Assembly (NCBI GenBank): GCA_002282385.1
Contig: NCJG01000016.1
Span: forward strand, 1 to 42,166
Direction of reading: 5' to 3'
Length of the DNA: 42,166 nucleotides
DNA from: Sphingomonadales bacterium 39-57-19
GTDB taxonomy: Bacteria > Pseudomonadota > Alphaproteobacteria > Sphingomonadales > Sphingomonadaceae
Shown here piece after piece: positions 17,464-27,062 of the stretch. The position numbers were made by a program, and so were the translations under genes. A model generated the notes under the pieces. That model was not told the DNA's origin. It did no database searches and saw only the letters and a program-made list of their open reading frames with translations. Each line of letters begins with the position of its first letter. Positions within the stretch are counted from its first letter, which is position 1.

Positions 17464-20166
17464 ATGTTGAAGCCATTGGGGGCACTCAGCCTGTTGCTTT
17501 TAACGTCCGCACTTGTTTCGCCATCGATGGCGTTCGCGCAAAGCGCTGAACCTGCCGAAGCGGACCTAAATGAAGCGGTCGAACAATCGCCAGAAAGCAA
17601 TACCGCAGACGCGGCTGAACAGCCGGCGGAAGAAGAAGAAGTTGATGTCTCCATCGGTGGTGAAGAAATCGTCGTTCGCGGCTATCTAGACCGCAATATA
17701 TCGAAAAACGCACCGCAAGTCGTCTCCGTGCTTTCCGCTGCAGATATCGAACGGACGGGTGAAGGCGACATTGCTGGTGCCTTGTCACGTGTTACTGGAT
17801 TGAGCGTTGTTGGTGGTGGCTTTGTTTATGTCCGCGGTTTGGGCGATCGTTACTCGCTCGCTTTGCTTAATGGTTCGCCGCTTCCAAGCCCTGAACCATT
17901 GAAGCGCGTTGTTCCGCTCGATCTTTTCCCGACAAGCGTGATTGCATCTTCGCTTGTGCAAAAAACCTACTCGGCAAACTTCCCTGGTGAATTTGGCGGC
18001 GGCGTTATCAACCTGACCACCAAAGCGATCCCGCGCGAAACATTCCTCACGGTCGGCGGTGACCTCAGCATCAATGGCGAAACCACCAATCAACTGGGTT
18101 ACACATATTATGGTAGCTCGCAGGATTGGAGCGGCTTCGATAACGGAAACCGTAACCTGCAACCCGCGCTCGCATCATACCTTGCCAGCGGGAACCGGAT
18201 TAGTTCTGGATCCGTAGACACGAAGGCTATCGCGAGCCAATTGGTAACCGGGCGTAATGCCGTTGTTCAGCGTGACAAGAATTTGCCACCTAATGGCTCA
18301 GGCACGGTCACCGGTGGCACCAACTTCGAAATTGGCGATGACGCCACCATGGGGATCATCTTCAACGCCGGATATAGCAACAAATGGCGTACGCGCGACA
18401 CCACCCAGCAAACGGCATCGACGCTCGATCTGAGTCAGAAAGAACTGGATTTCCAGAAAGTCATTACCGACAACCGTATTGTTGTGAACGGCCTGGTTGG
18501 CTTCGGTATCGAGGCAGGTGATCAAAAGCTTCGTTGGACCAATCTCTTTATCCGCGACACGTTGAAGCAGGCACGCATTGGCGTTGGTACCCGTCAGACT
18601 ACATCGCCGACGGCAACGCTATTGCAGCAGGACACAGCATGGTACGAACGCCAGCTGGTCAACTCGCAATTGGTTGGCGAATTCAAATTGTCGCCTGATG
18701 TAAATCTAAGCTTCCGCGCTGGTTATGCCAATTCGAAGCGGGAAGCACCCGATGAATTGAGCTTTGAATATTATCGTAGTAACCAGTCGTCCGACCCATT
18801 TGGCGCGGTGTTCATCAATCGGTTGAACAACGGTCAACAGGGTAGTGCAGAAGCAAGCTATTCCTACCTTAATGAAAATTTGTGGTCCGGAAGCCTTGAT
18901 CTGTCGTTCAAGGTTACGCCTGATATCACGTCGACAATCGGATATAGCTATTCTGACACGAACCGCCAAACCGAACGCCGCGATTTTCAGTTTGTAGCTC
19001 CGGGCGGCACGCCGGTTACTTCGGCACTGTTCCGCCCTGATTTTCTGCTGCAACCCGATGTCATCGATTTTTATAACATCGCGTTGATCGACACCAACGA
19101 AGCAAACCCGGTATTCGATGCTGGCTTGCTTACTCATGCAGGCTATGCGCAGGCGCAGGCATTCATTACGCCTGAAGTCAGCTTGAACTTTGGCGTTCGC
19201 TACGAAACCGCAACACAAACCGTGTCGCCAGTTCAGGTGTTCACCGTTCCAACAGCTTCGCTCGCGGCGACAAACCTGAAGCAAAGCTATTGGTTGCCCG
19301 CGGCAACGCTGACTTGGGATATCACCGACCAGATGAAATTCCGGTTGAGCGGGTCAAAGACCATTGCCCGCCCGCAGTTCCGTGAGCTGATTTTCCAAAA
19401 CTTCTACGATACAGACTCAAACCGTATGTTCCGTGGAAATCCGTTTTTGACGGACAGCCAGTTGTACAATGCTGAAGCGCGCTATGAATGGTATTTCGAC
19501 CGTGAGCAACGTTTCACGATTGCTGGCTTCTTCAAGCGTATCGACAGTCCCATCGAGTCGTTCTCGAGCTTTGATGATAACTCGGTCATCACAAGCTTCG
19601 CGAACGCACCGAAGGCTGATTTGTACGGGGTGGAAATCGAAACGCAGAAATATTTCGATCTCTCTGCAATCGGCGATGAAGGCTTTTTTGCGACACGCCG
19701 CGCGGTTGTCATTGCCAACTACACCTACACCAAGTCAAAAATCAGTGTGAAGGCTGGTGACACGGTTGCGGTGTTTAACGCATCGTCGACCAACGCGCTC
19801 GACTTCTTCACCGACGGCTCGCCATTGACCGGCCAAGCGGATCATCTGATCAACTTGCAATTCGGTCTAGAAGATACCGAGCGTCTGTCGCAGCAGACGA
19901 TCTTGTTCAGCTATTCGACCGATCGGGTTACCAGCCGTGGTGCATCGGGTCAGCCGGATATCAAGGAAAAGCCTGGTATTCAGCTTGATTTCGTGGCGCG
20001 TGAAGGTTTTACGCTTGGCGGCAAAGACGCTGAATTGAAATTCGAAGTGCGCAACCTGACCAACACCAAACATCAGGAGCTTCAGGAAAACGGCGAGAAC
20101 AAGATCTTCTACAACCGTTACAAACAAGGCATCAGCGCCTCAATCGGTGTAGAGCTTAACTTCTAA
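17464..20166 (+). CDS. Large TonB-dependent receptor paired with surface lipoprotein
   Basis: 900 residues. The signal peptide starts at the ATG at 17464 (MLKPLGALSLLLLTSALV, cut near AFAQ), preceded by AAGGGA; further ATGs at 17446 and 17458 lack spacing, and an in-frame ATG at 17398 lies in the terminator hairpin. After an acidic linker comes a TonB-box-like EEIVVRG. The plug has FVYVRGLGDRYSLALLNG, PLDLFPTSVI and FPGEFGGGVINLTT, a variant seen in receptors paired with such lipoproteins. A long barrel follows, ending SIGVELNF. Ligand unknown. It shares transcription with the lipoprotein only through the terminator at 17400-17441 and is followed by another terminator, separating it from the gsp operon. 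Confidence 0.9.
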   Translation: MLKPLGALSLLLLTSALVSPSMAFAQSAEPAEADLNEAVEQSPESNTADAAEQPAEEEEVDVSIGGEEIVVRGYLDRNISKNAPQVVSVLSAADIERTGEGDIAGALSRVTGLSVVGGGFVYVRGLGDRYSLALLNGSPLPSPEPLKRVVPLDLFPTSVIASSLVQKTYSANFPGEFGGGVINLTTKAIPRETFLTVGGDLSINGETTNQLGYTYYGSSQDWSGFDNGNRNLQPALASYLASGNRISSGSVDTKAIASQLVTGRNAVVQRDKNLPPNGSGTVTGGTNFEIGDDATMGIIFNAGYSNKWRTRDTTQQTASTLDLSQKELDFQKVITDNRIVVNGLVGFGIEAGDQKLRWTNLFIRDTLKQARIGVGTRQTTSPTATLLQQDTAWYERQLVNSQLVGEFKLSPDVNLSFRAGYANSKREAPDELSFEYYRSNQSSDPFGAVFINRLNNGQQGSAEASYSYLNENLWSGSLDLSFKVTPDITSTIGYSYSDTNRQTERRDFQFVAPGGTPVTSALFRPDFLLQPDVIDFYNIALIDTNEANPVFDAGLLTHAGYAQAQAFITPEVSLNFGVRYETATQTVSPVQVFTVPTASLAATNLKQSYWLPAATLTWDITDQMKFRLSGSKTIARPQFRELIFQNFYDTDSNRMFRGNPFLTDSQLYNAEARYEWYFDREQRFTIAGFFKRIDSPIESFSSFDDNSVITSFANAPKADLYGVEIETQKYFDLSAIGDEGFFATRRAVVIANYTYTKSKISVKAGDTVAVFNASSTNALDFFTDGSPLTGQADHLINLQFGLEDTERLSQQTILFSYSTDRVTSRGASGQPDIKEKPGIQLDFVAREGFTLGGKDAELKFEVRNLTNTKHQELQENGENKIFYNRYKQGISASIGVELNF

Positions 20167-20188
20167 AGGGAATACAGCACCCTGACTC

Positions 20189-20228
20189 GCGGCGGCATGT
20201 TGGATTCAACATGTCGCCGTCATTTTGT
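20189..20228 (+). terminator. Rho-independent terminator after the receptor, before gspC
   Basis: A 12-14 bp stem (20189-20202 with 20207-20220, G·U pairs included) with a GATT loop, followed by CATTTTGTCT. It isolates the gsp operon from upstream transcription. Confidence 0.85.
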
Positions 20229-20252
20229 CTGGCACGTTGCATTCGTTTGAGG

Positions 20253-20292
20253 GCGTCACTAAACTGTCATTTGGGCGTCACTCGACGGTCAC
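20253..20292 (+). promoter_or_regulatory. Tandem PhoB box array controlling the gsp operon
   Basis: Four units at 20253, 20264, 20275 and 20286 read GCGTCAC, CTGTCAT, GCGTCAC and CGGTCAC, every one 11 bases from the next. Units 1+2 and 3+4 also form a 19-base duplication (20251-20269 and 20273-20291, 16 identical). CTGTCAT matches the Pho unit perfectly and the others keep GTCAC. It lies 51 bases before the GTG of gspC, behind a terminator. A TATCAT (20311-20316) may be the -10. Confidence 0.7.
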
Positions 20293-20343
20293 AGCCGCGC
20301 GTTAGGACTTTATCATCAAGCGGATTCGTCCGGGGGGGACTCA

Positions 20344-21168
20344 GTGGCAATATCATGGGCGGAAAGGGTGAAGTTACAGTCACGTAAAATCACAGCCGTG
20401 CCCGCGGGGCGCCTGATCCTTGGCGTTCTGGCCATATTGACCGCCGTTCAAACGGCACGTCTTTTCTGGATATTGATAACGCCCGTTGGCCCGGTCAATG
20501 ACTGGCGCGCGCCGTCGGTTAATATTGTGCCACAGTCCGCCCGCATGGCGTTATTTGCCGGATTTGACCCGTTTTTTCGCAATGACGCGACGGCAACGTC
20601 CACCCAGAATGTCACATCGTTAAGCCTGACATTGTTCGGCGTTCGCACCAATGAAAGCTCGGGCGGCGGTTCGGCTATCATCGCGGGTGAAGATGGCGTG
20701 CAGAACAGTTTTGCCATTGGCGAAGAAGTCGCGCCCGGCGTCACTTTGGATTCCGTTGCCTTCGACCATGTCATTTTGTCGCGTGGCGGCGTCAAAGAAT
20801 CGCTGTATCTTGATCAGTCGGTACCTGCGGAAACGGTCGGCTCGCCAGCATCAGGCACGTCAGCCACGCCAACGGCGCCCGGCGGAGGCGTCGGCCTAAA
20901 TGCCGAGACGCTTCAAAAATCGATCGGTTTTGCGCCGCGTAATGAAGGGGGCAGGGTCACCGGTCTCGTTCTGCAAGCCCGCGATGATGGCACGATGTTG
21001 CGCCTCGCCGGATTTCAGGCTGGCGACATTGTCGTTGGCATAAACGGCCGTCCGGTATCCTCGGCGGCTGACATTGCTTCTCAAATCCGGCCCGGAGCCC
21101 GCTTAAGCGTTGAAGTTGAACGCGGCGGCGCAAAGGTCCCCATTGCTCTAAATCTGGAACAACAGTGA
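20344..21168 (+). CDS. gspC: Type II secretion inner-membrane linker protein GspC
   Basis: 274 residues. It has a short cytoplasmic N-terminus, one membrane helix (about 25-45, LILGVLAILTAVQTARLFWIL), the periplasmic homology region (LTLFGVRTNESSGG through FDHVILSRGGVKESLYLD, about 95-160) that docks on the secretin N0 domain, and a C-terminal PDZ domain (LVLQARDDGTMLRLAGFQAGDIVVGING). GTG is the only sensible start; a GGGGGGA tract precedes it. First gene of the operon behind a Pho-box array. Confidence 0.94.
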   Translation: MAISWAERVKLQSRKITAVPAGRLILGVLAILTAVQTARLFWILITPVGPVNDWRAPSVNIVPQSARMALFAGFDPFFRNDATATSTQNVTSLSLTLFGVRTNESSGGGSAIIAGEDGVQNSFAIGEEVAPGVTLDSVAFDHVILSRGGVKESLYLDQSVPAETVGSPASGTSATPTAPGGGVGLNAETLQKSIGFAPRNEGGRVTGLVLQARDDGTMLRLAGFQAGDIVVGINGRPVSSAADIASQIRPGARLSVEVERGGAKVPIALNLEQQ

Positions 21169-23354
21169 TCCGTAAATTTACCCTTTTGCTGGCATGCAGC
21201 GCGCTTGTTTTTGCCCAGCCTATCGCCGCGCAGCAGACATTGAATGTGCGTGATGCCGATATCCGTGCCTTTGTTCAGGATGCGGCCCGCGTCACCGGAC
21301 AGACGTTCATTGTCGATGGCCGTGTGAATGGGAAGGTGTCGGTGGTAACCGACCGGCCATTGTCGCGTTCGGAATATTTTGAGGTGTTCCTCTCGACACT
21401 GCGCGCAAACGGCCTTGTGGCGATTCCCATTCGCGGCGGTGGTTACCGGATCCAGCCTTCCGACGGCGCCGCAACGCAACCGACACGCGTCGGTAGCCGG
21501 GCCGCAACATCAAGCCAATTTGTAACGGAAGTGTTCCGCCTGCGTTCGATTGACGCAACCTCAGCCGTTGAAACGCTGCGCCCATTGATAAGCCGCGAAG
21601 GCTCGTTGACGGCCAACAAAAGCGCGAACAGCCTGGTGGTCGCCGATTATGCCGACAATATTGGCCGCATCCGCGATTTGCTTCGCCAGATTGACCGCGA
21701 CAGCGCAGCGACGCAGATCGTCGCACTCGATAACGCTGGTGCGCGTGAAATTGCCACCGCGCTTCAGGCGCTGGCTGGTCAAGGCGGCGGCGAGGGCGCG
21801 AGGCCACCTGTTTCCATCGCGGCCATTGACAGCAGCAACGCCATTGCCCTGCGTGGTGACCCGACGTCGGTTGCGCGCTTTGCTGCGATGGCCAAGGAAT
21901 TGGATGCGCGCGCACAATCAGGCGCCGAAATTCGCGTGTACCGGCTTGAGCATGCAAACGCGGCAACCTTGCTGGAGACGGTCCAGTCGTTGATTGGCGG
22001 GCAGAACGGATCGTCTGTATCTAGTAACGTGCCACCTGTTGCTGCGCCAGCTGCAGGCGGCGGCGCCGCCGCTGTTGTTGCGCCTATCGTTGCATCTTCG
22101 TTGGGAACCGGCCCCAATGGCATTGGTGGCCGTGGCCCGATTGTGGTGACCCGCTATGAAGGCACCAACGCCCTTATCATCGCCGCAAACCCCGAAATGC
22201 AACGCACGTTGGGCGAGCTCATCCGTCAGCTGGACACACGGCCCGAACAGGTTCTGGTTGAGGCAATCGTTGTTGAAATCGGCAATGAAGCGGCGAAAAA
22301 GCTTGGCGTACAATTCCTTGTCGGTGGCAAGGATGCACCATTTGCGGCGACAAATTACGCCAACGCCTCACCCAATATCCTGACGATTGCGGGTGCCATT
22401 GGCGCGGAAGAACTGACGCGCACCACGACGACGGTGAATGGCAATACGACCACGACCGCAACGAACAGCGCGTTGGGTGATAGTCTTCAGGAAGCGGCTG
22501 CTGCATCGATCCTGAGCGCAACTGGCGGCTTTGGCGGTTTTGCGATGGATATCGGCAAAAATGCCGTCTTTGGCACGATTATCAATGCGATTGCGGCGGA
22601 CACCGAGTCCAACTTGCTGGCGACGCCGCATATTGTGACGCTGAATAACCAAAAGGCGAAATTCCTCGTCGGACAAGAAGTACCCGTGAGCAGCGGCGAG
22701 CAATTGTCCGCCAATTTCGAAAACGCCTTCCGCACGGTTCAGCGTCAGGAAGTCGGCATCAAGCTTGAGGTGACCCCGCAAGTGAACGCGCAGGGCGACG
22801 TGAAGCTGTTCCTGAAACAGGAAGTGTCGAGCGTTGCAGGGCCGGTGTCATCACGCTCCAGTGACCTCATCCTCAACAAGCGCGAGTTTGAAACGACGTT
22901 GACCGTTGGCGACGGCCAATTGCTGGCCATTGGTGGCTTGCTCAATGATGATGAGCGCCGCACAATTGAACGTATCCCGCTGTTGAGCGACATTCCGCTC
23001 ATTGGCGAACTGTTCAAATCACGCAGCCGCAGCCGCACCAAAACCAATTTGATGGTCTTCATTCGGCCGACCATCTTGCGTAGCCGCGAAGATGGCGACC
23101 GGTTGACTGCGCGACGTTATGACTATGTCCGCGACATGCAGTTGACGCGCAATCCAGATGCCGAACCAAGCATCGACGAATTGCTGCGCGATTATATGGG
23201 CGCTGTGCCGCCCGTTGCGCCGGATGTGCGGACAAATGATATCATGATCGGTGCTGATGGCACATTGACGCGGCCCCAGACAGGCGGCGCGTTGCAACCG
23301 GCGGATGTTCCGGCAAGCGCGGTCTCTTCCGCCACTGGGGATCCGCTATCATGA
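21165..23354 (+). CDS. gspD: Type II secretion outer-membrane secretin GspD
   Basis: 729 residues. A signal peptide (about 1-22) is followed by an N0 domain (VRDADIRAFVQDAARVTGQTFIVDGRVNGKV), then N1-N3 repeats (FRLRSIDATSAVETLRPLIS; VRVYRLEHANAATLLETV-like). A Gly/Ala-rich loop (about 285-320) splits N3. The secretin core has the landmarks LLATPHIVTLNNQKA, VGQEVPVSSG, VGIKLEVTPQV and LMVFIRPTIL. A C-terminal tail of about 90 residues may bind a pilotin, though no pilotin gene is visible nearby. A GTGA overlap joins it to gspC. Confidence 0.96.
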   Translation: MIRKFTLLLACSALVFAQPIAAQQTLNVRDADIRAFVQDAARVTGQTFIVDGRVNGKVSVVTDRPLSRSEYFEVFLSTLRANGLVAIPIRGGGYRIQPSDGAATQPTRVGSRAATSSQFVTEVFRLRSIDATSAVETLRPLISREGSLTANKSANSLVVADYADNIGRIRDLLRQIDRDSAATQIVALDNAGAREIATALQALAGQGGGEGARPPVSIAAIDSSNAIALRGDPTSVARFAAMAKELDARAQSGAEIRVYRLEHANAATLLETVQSLIGGQNGSSVSSNVPPVAAPAAGGGAAAVVAPIVASSLGTGPNGIGGRGPIVVTRYEGTNALIIAANPEMQRTLGELIRQLDTRPEQVLVEAIVVEIGNEAAKKLGVQFLVGGKDAPFAATNYANASPNILTIAGAIGAEELTRTTTTVNGNTTTTATNSALGDSLQEAAAASILSATGGFGGFAMDIGKNAVFGTIINAIAADTESNLLATPHIVTLNNQKAKFLVGQEVPVSSGEQLSANFENAFRTVQRQEVGIKLEVTPQVNAQGDVKLFLKQEVSSVAGPVSSRSSDLILNKREFETTLTVGDGQLLAIGGLLNDDERRTIERIPLLSDIPLIGELFKSRSRSRTKTNLMVFIRPTILRSREDGDRLTARRYDYVRDMQLTRNPDAEPSIDELLRDYMGAVPPVAPDVRTNDIMIGADGTLTRPQTGGALQPADVPASAVSSATGDPLS

Positions 23355-24907
23355 CATCGCACGAGGGGACGACCGAGCAAGCATCCCATATACCGGTTGA
23401 ATCGGGCGTCGCCATTGCACCTGCTTTGATCGCGCCTCTGCTCGATTTGCCTTATGCCTTTGCCAAGGCGCATGGTCTGGTCCTGCGGCATGAAAGCGAT
23501 GGTCGCATTGTGGTGGCGATGCGTGAGGGCGCTGATCCGCTGATGTTGTTGGAGGTCCGGCGCTATCTGTCGATGCCATTTGATGTCGAAATGGCGGACA
23601 ATGCGACCTTTGACCGTTATTTGTCCGACCATTACGCGATGGATGGCAGCGCGGCGGCGATGGCTGGCTCAATCGGCACCAATGACGGCGATTTGCTGTC
23701 GGATATGTTGCCGAGCGCAGATGATTTGCTCGACAGCGCCGATGACGCGCCCGTTATCCGTTTAATCAACGGCATCATTGCTGAGGCTGTCCGCCAGGGC
23801 GTATCCGATATTCACGTCGAGCCATATGAAACGGGCCTTGTCATTCGCATGCGCGCCGACGGTGTGTTGCAGGAACGCCTCCGCTTGCCTGCTAATGTCG
23901 CACCGGTCGTTGTCAGCCGTATCAAGGTTATGGCGCGCCTCGACATCGCCGAGCGCCGTATTCCGCAGGATGGCCGCATCGGTCTGACGCTGGGTGGCAA
24001 GCTTGTCGATGTCCGCGTATCGACCCTGCCGAGCCGTGCAGGCGAACGCGTTGTGATGCGTATCTTGGACAAGGAAAATGCCGGCATATCGCTCGATCTG
24101 CTGGGCATGTCGGAAGAAACGCTCAAAATCCTGCATGAGGCGCTGGCTGAACCTAATGGCATCATCTTGGTCACAGGGCCAACGGGGTCGGGTAAAACCA
24201 CGACCTTATATGCTGGCCTGAAACGGCTGAACGATGGCACGCGCAATATCCTCACCGTCGAAGATCCGGTGGAATATGCCGTCGAAGGCATCGGCCAGAC
24301 TCAGGTCAATGCGAAGGTCGGGATGACATTTGCCGCAGGACTGCGCGCCATTTTGCGTCAGGATCCCGATGTCGTCATGGTCGGCGAAATCCGCGATCGT
24401 GAGACGGCCGATATCGCGGTGCAGGCTGCGCTGACGGGGCACCTCGTGCTCACCACCGTGCATACCAACGATGCACTCGGCGCGATTACCCGTATGCGCG
24501 ATATGAAGGTTGAGCCATTCCTGCTCGCCTCCACCTTGCGCGCCGTCATCGCCCAGCGCTTGGTGCGCCGTCTATGCCCAAGTTGCCGCCAGACGGTTCA
24601 GGCCGATGGTAACGCGGCGTCGTTGTTGGGCTTTGACAAGGGGACAGCGGTGTACAAGGCCGTCGGTTGCCCGGAGTGCAACAACACAGGGTTCCAAGGT
24701 CGCATCGGGGTGTTTGAAGCGGTCCGTGTCGATGACACCATTCGCCGTCTCATCAACGATGGTGGCGACGAAGCCATCCTTGCGCGTCATGCTTTTGTTA
24801 ACCAGCGGAACCTGAGCGCAGCCGCGCGCAAACTGGTGCGTGCGGGCCACACGACGCCCGAAGAAGCCATTCGCATTTCGCGCCGCGAAGACATTGTAGA
24901 TGCCTGA
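23351..24907 (+). CDS. gspE: Type II secretion cytoplasmic ATPase GspE
   Basis: 518 residues. The N-terminal domain (1-about 130) binds GspL. The ATPase core carries Walker A GPTGSGKT (about 276-283), aspartate box, and Walker B-region ILRQDPDVVMVGEIRD (about 335-350), as well as the His-box ALTGHLVLTTVHTND. A tetracysteine zinc site CPSC...CPEC (about 408-442) is intact, typical of functional GspE. The ATG overlaps the gspD stop (ATGA). Confidence 0.97.
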   Translation: MTSHEGTTEQASHIPVESGVAIAPALIAPLLDLPYAFAKAHGLVLRHESDGRIVVAMREGADPLMLLEVRRYLSMPFDVEMADNATFDRYLSDHYAMDGSAAAMAGSIGTNDGDLLSDMLPSADDLLDSADDAPVIRLINGIIAEAVRQGVSDIHVEPYETGLVIRMRADGVLQERLRLPANVAPVVVSRIKVMARLDIAERRIPQDGRIGLTLGGKLVDVRVSTLPSRAGERVVMRILDKENAGISLDLLGMSEETLKILHEALAEPNGIILVTGPTGSGKTTTLYAGLKRLNDGTRNILTVEDPVEYAVEGIGQTQVNAKVGMTFAAGLRAILRQDPDVVMVGEIRDRETADIAVQAALTGHLVLTTVHTNDALGAITRMRDMKVEPFLLASTLRAVIAQRLVRRLCPSCRQTVQADGNAASLLGFDKGTAVYKAVGCPECNNTGFQGRIGVFEAVRVDDTIRRLINDGGDEAILARHAFVNQRNLSAAARKLVRAGHTTPEEAIRISRREDIVDA

Positions 24908-26117
24908 ATTCGCATATCATGCGATTGATCCGGATGGCCGTGAACAGCGCGGGCGGATAGCTGCGGCCAATGACGATGCCGCGCGCGATCGCCTGACATC
25001 CAAGAATCTGTATATTGTGAGCGTCGCGCCAGCACCCGCGCGCGCGTCTGTCTTCGCCAGCCTGCCGATTAAGCGGCAGCCGCGTTTGAATGCCAAGCAG
25101 CTGACTTTGTTTACCCGGCAACTGTCGTCATTGGCGCAGGTTTCCCCGTTGGAGGAAGCGTTGCGGACGATCAGCCGTCAGAGCGAGCAGCCACATGTCC
25201 GGCAGATACTGACGGAAGTGCATGCAGGCGTGGTCGAGGGACAGCGCCTGTCCGAAGCCATGCGCCGTGAAGGCAACAGCTTTCCGCCATTATACCGCGC
25301 AATGATTGCTGCGGGTGAGGGGGCAGGCACATTGCCGCTTATTACGGAACGTCTTGCGGTATTGCTCGAACGGCAGGCGGAGATGCGCGGCAAGTTGATT
25401 GGTGCGCTGGCGTACCCTGCGATTTTGTCACTGGTTGCGATTTTGGTGGTGATGGGCCTCATGGTCTCTGTGGTCCCGCGTGTTGTTGAACAGTTTGACA
25501 ATGTCGACCAGCAACTGCCGCTGATTACGCGCATCGTCATCGGCATATCGGCGTTTTTGGCGAATTATTATTGGGTGATTATTATCGCTGTTGTCCTTGG
25601 GTGCTTGCTGTTTGCGCAAGCGTTTAAGCGGCCAGCGTTCCGCCTGTCGGTCGACCGCACGGTGCTGCGCATTCCGTTGCTTGGGAAGCTGCTGCGCAAC
25701 CTGCACGCTGCGCGCATGGCACGGACTTTGGCAACGATGGTCGCGAGCCGATTGCCGTTGCTGGAGGGCTTACGCCTGACGGGCGGCACCATTCGCAATA
25801 AAGTGCTCTCCGCCGCCAATGACGACATCGTTGAATCGGTACGGAGCGGGGGCAGTCTGTCGGGCGCGATGCGCACAAGCGGGGTTTTCCCACCGCTGCT
25901 GGTATATTTGACCGCAAGCGGCGAGAGCGCCGGGCAGTTGGATATAATGCTCGAACGCGCAGCGGAATATCTTGAGCGCGAATTTGATAATTTCACCAGC
26001 ACCGCTTTGTCGCTGCTCGAACCACTCATCATCGTCGCGATGGGCGGTGTCGTCGCTGTCATCATTTTGGCAATTTTGCTGCCTATACTTCAACTCCAAA
26101 ACCTCACGGGACTTTAG
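24900..26117 (+). CDS. gspF: Type II secretion inner-membrane platform protein GspF
   Basis: 405 residues, the normal size. Two repeated T2SSF domains (LTLFTRQLSSLAQVSPLEEALRTI and ARMARTLATMVASRLPLLEGL) alternate with three membrane helices (about 170-195, 220-245, 375-400). The N-terminal FAYHAIDPDGREQRGRI is the usual GspF start. Eight-base overlap with gspE. It forms the polytopic platform that couples the ATPase to pseudopilus assembly. Confidence 0.96.
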   Translation: MPEFAYHAIDPDGREQRGRIAAANDDAARDRLTSKNLYIVSVAPAPARASVFASLPIKRQPRLNAKQLTLFTRQLSSLAQVSPLEEALRTISRQSEQPHVRQILTEVHAGVVEGQRLSEAMRREGNSFPPLYRAMIAAGEGAGTLPLITERLAVLLERQAEMRGKLIGALAYPAILSLVAILVVMGLMVSVVPRVVEQFDNVDQQLPLITRIVIGISAFLANYYWVIIIAVVLGCLLFAQAFKRPAFRLSVDRTVLRIPLLGKLLRNLHAARMARTLATMVASRLPLLEGLRLTGGTIRNKVLSAANDDIVESVRSGGSLSGAMRTSGVFPPLLVYLTASGESAGQLDIMLERAAEYLEREFDNFTSTALSLLEPLIIVAMGGVVAVIILAILLPILQLQNLTGL

Positions 26118-26119
26118 TC

Positions 26120-26596
26120 ATGCTCCGCATCATTTTTAATCTTTTCACTGACACAAGCCGTCCGTCGGCGAAATTTAGCCGTAAGGCTGCGGCGGCACAG
26201 CGTAATGGCTTCACCTTGGTCGAAATGATGGTGACATTGTTCATTCTCGCGCTGCTGACGACCATCGTCGCCCTCAATGTCTTGCCCAATCAAGACAAGG
26301 CGATGGTGCAAAAGGCAAAGGCTGACATAGCTGTCTTGGGACAAGCGCTTGAGACATATCGTTTGGATAATCTGACCTATCCAGATGCCGGTGCCGGATT
26401 GCAGGCTTTGGTAACGCCGCCTGCCGCTGCAGGCATGCGCAGCGTGGGTTATATCAAAAAACTGCCGTCGGATCCGTGGAACCGCCCGTACCAATATACA
26501 ACGCCGGGCAAGAACGGCGCCTTTGACATCTACTCGCTTGGTGCCGATGGCGCGCCGGGTGGCGAGAATGAAAATGCCGATATTTACGGCGACTAA
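26120..26596 (+). CDS. gspG: Major pseudopilin GspG
   Basis: 158 residues. The prepilin cleavage site is G30|FTLVEMMVTLFILALL with the Glu at +5. The C-terminal half has YIKKLPSDPWNRPYQYTTPG and YSLGADGAPGGENENADI, the calcium-binding hallmark of GspG. The 30-residue leader is much longer than the usual 6-10; no start codon gives a shorter one in frame. It starts 2 bases after gspF. Confidence 0.96.
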   Translation: MLRIIFNLFTDTSRPSAKFSRKAAAAQRNGFTLVEMMVTLFILALLTTIVALNVLPNQDKAMVQKAKADIAVLGQALETYRLDNLTYPDAGAGLQALVTPPAAAGMRSVGYIKKLPSDPWNRPYQYTTPGKNGAFDIYSLGADGAPGGENENADIYGD

Positions 26597-26615
26597 GCCG
26601 TCAATCCATCCGCAT

Positions 26616-27062
26616 ATGAAAGCCGATGAACGCGGTTTCACTTTGGTGGAACTGATGGTGGTTATTTTCATCATCGGCATTGCGAGTGCAGCGGTCGTCA
26701 TGACGGTGCAGTCAACCGATCGCGGTGCACGCGACGAGGCGGAGCAATTTGCCGCGCGCGTTGCCGCCTTGCGCGATCACGCCATATTGCAGTCGCGCAG
26801 CATGGCCGTAACCGTGCGCCCGTCTGGCTATGGTTTTGAGGCGCGGAATGCTGGCGCGTGGCAACCATTGTCCGAGGCACCCTTTACGGCAACGGATTGG
26901 AAAAGTGGTACCTCTGTGCACATGGCTGGTACGCGGCAAATGCGCATCGCCTTTGACAGCACGGGTATGCCATCAAGCGCGGCCAATATTACGCTCAAGC
27001 ATGATGCGGTAACCGTAACACTTGCGCTGGCCGCGACCGGAGACGTGCGCATTGTCCGGTAA
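26616..27062 (+). CDS. gspH: Minor pseudopilin GspH
   Basis: 148 residues. The ATG at 26616 gives a 7-residue leader (MKADERG|FTLVELMVVIFIIGI) with Glu at +5. In-frame upstream ATGs (26523-26568) lie inside gspG and would give an implausible leader. The remainder has the GspH/FimT-like beta-rich domain (FAARVAALRDHAILQSRSMAVTV). Nineteen-base gap after gspG. Confidence 0.9.
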   Translation: MKADERGFTLVELMVVIFIIGIASAAVVMTVQSTDRGARDEAEQFAARVAALRDHAILQSRSMAVTVRPSGYGFEARNAGAWQPLSEAPFTATDWKSGTSVHMAGTRQMRIAFDSTGMPSSAANITLKHDAVTVTLALAATGDVRIVR

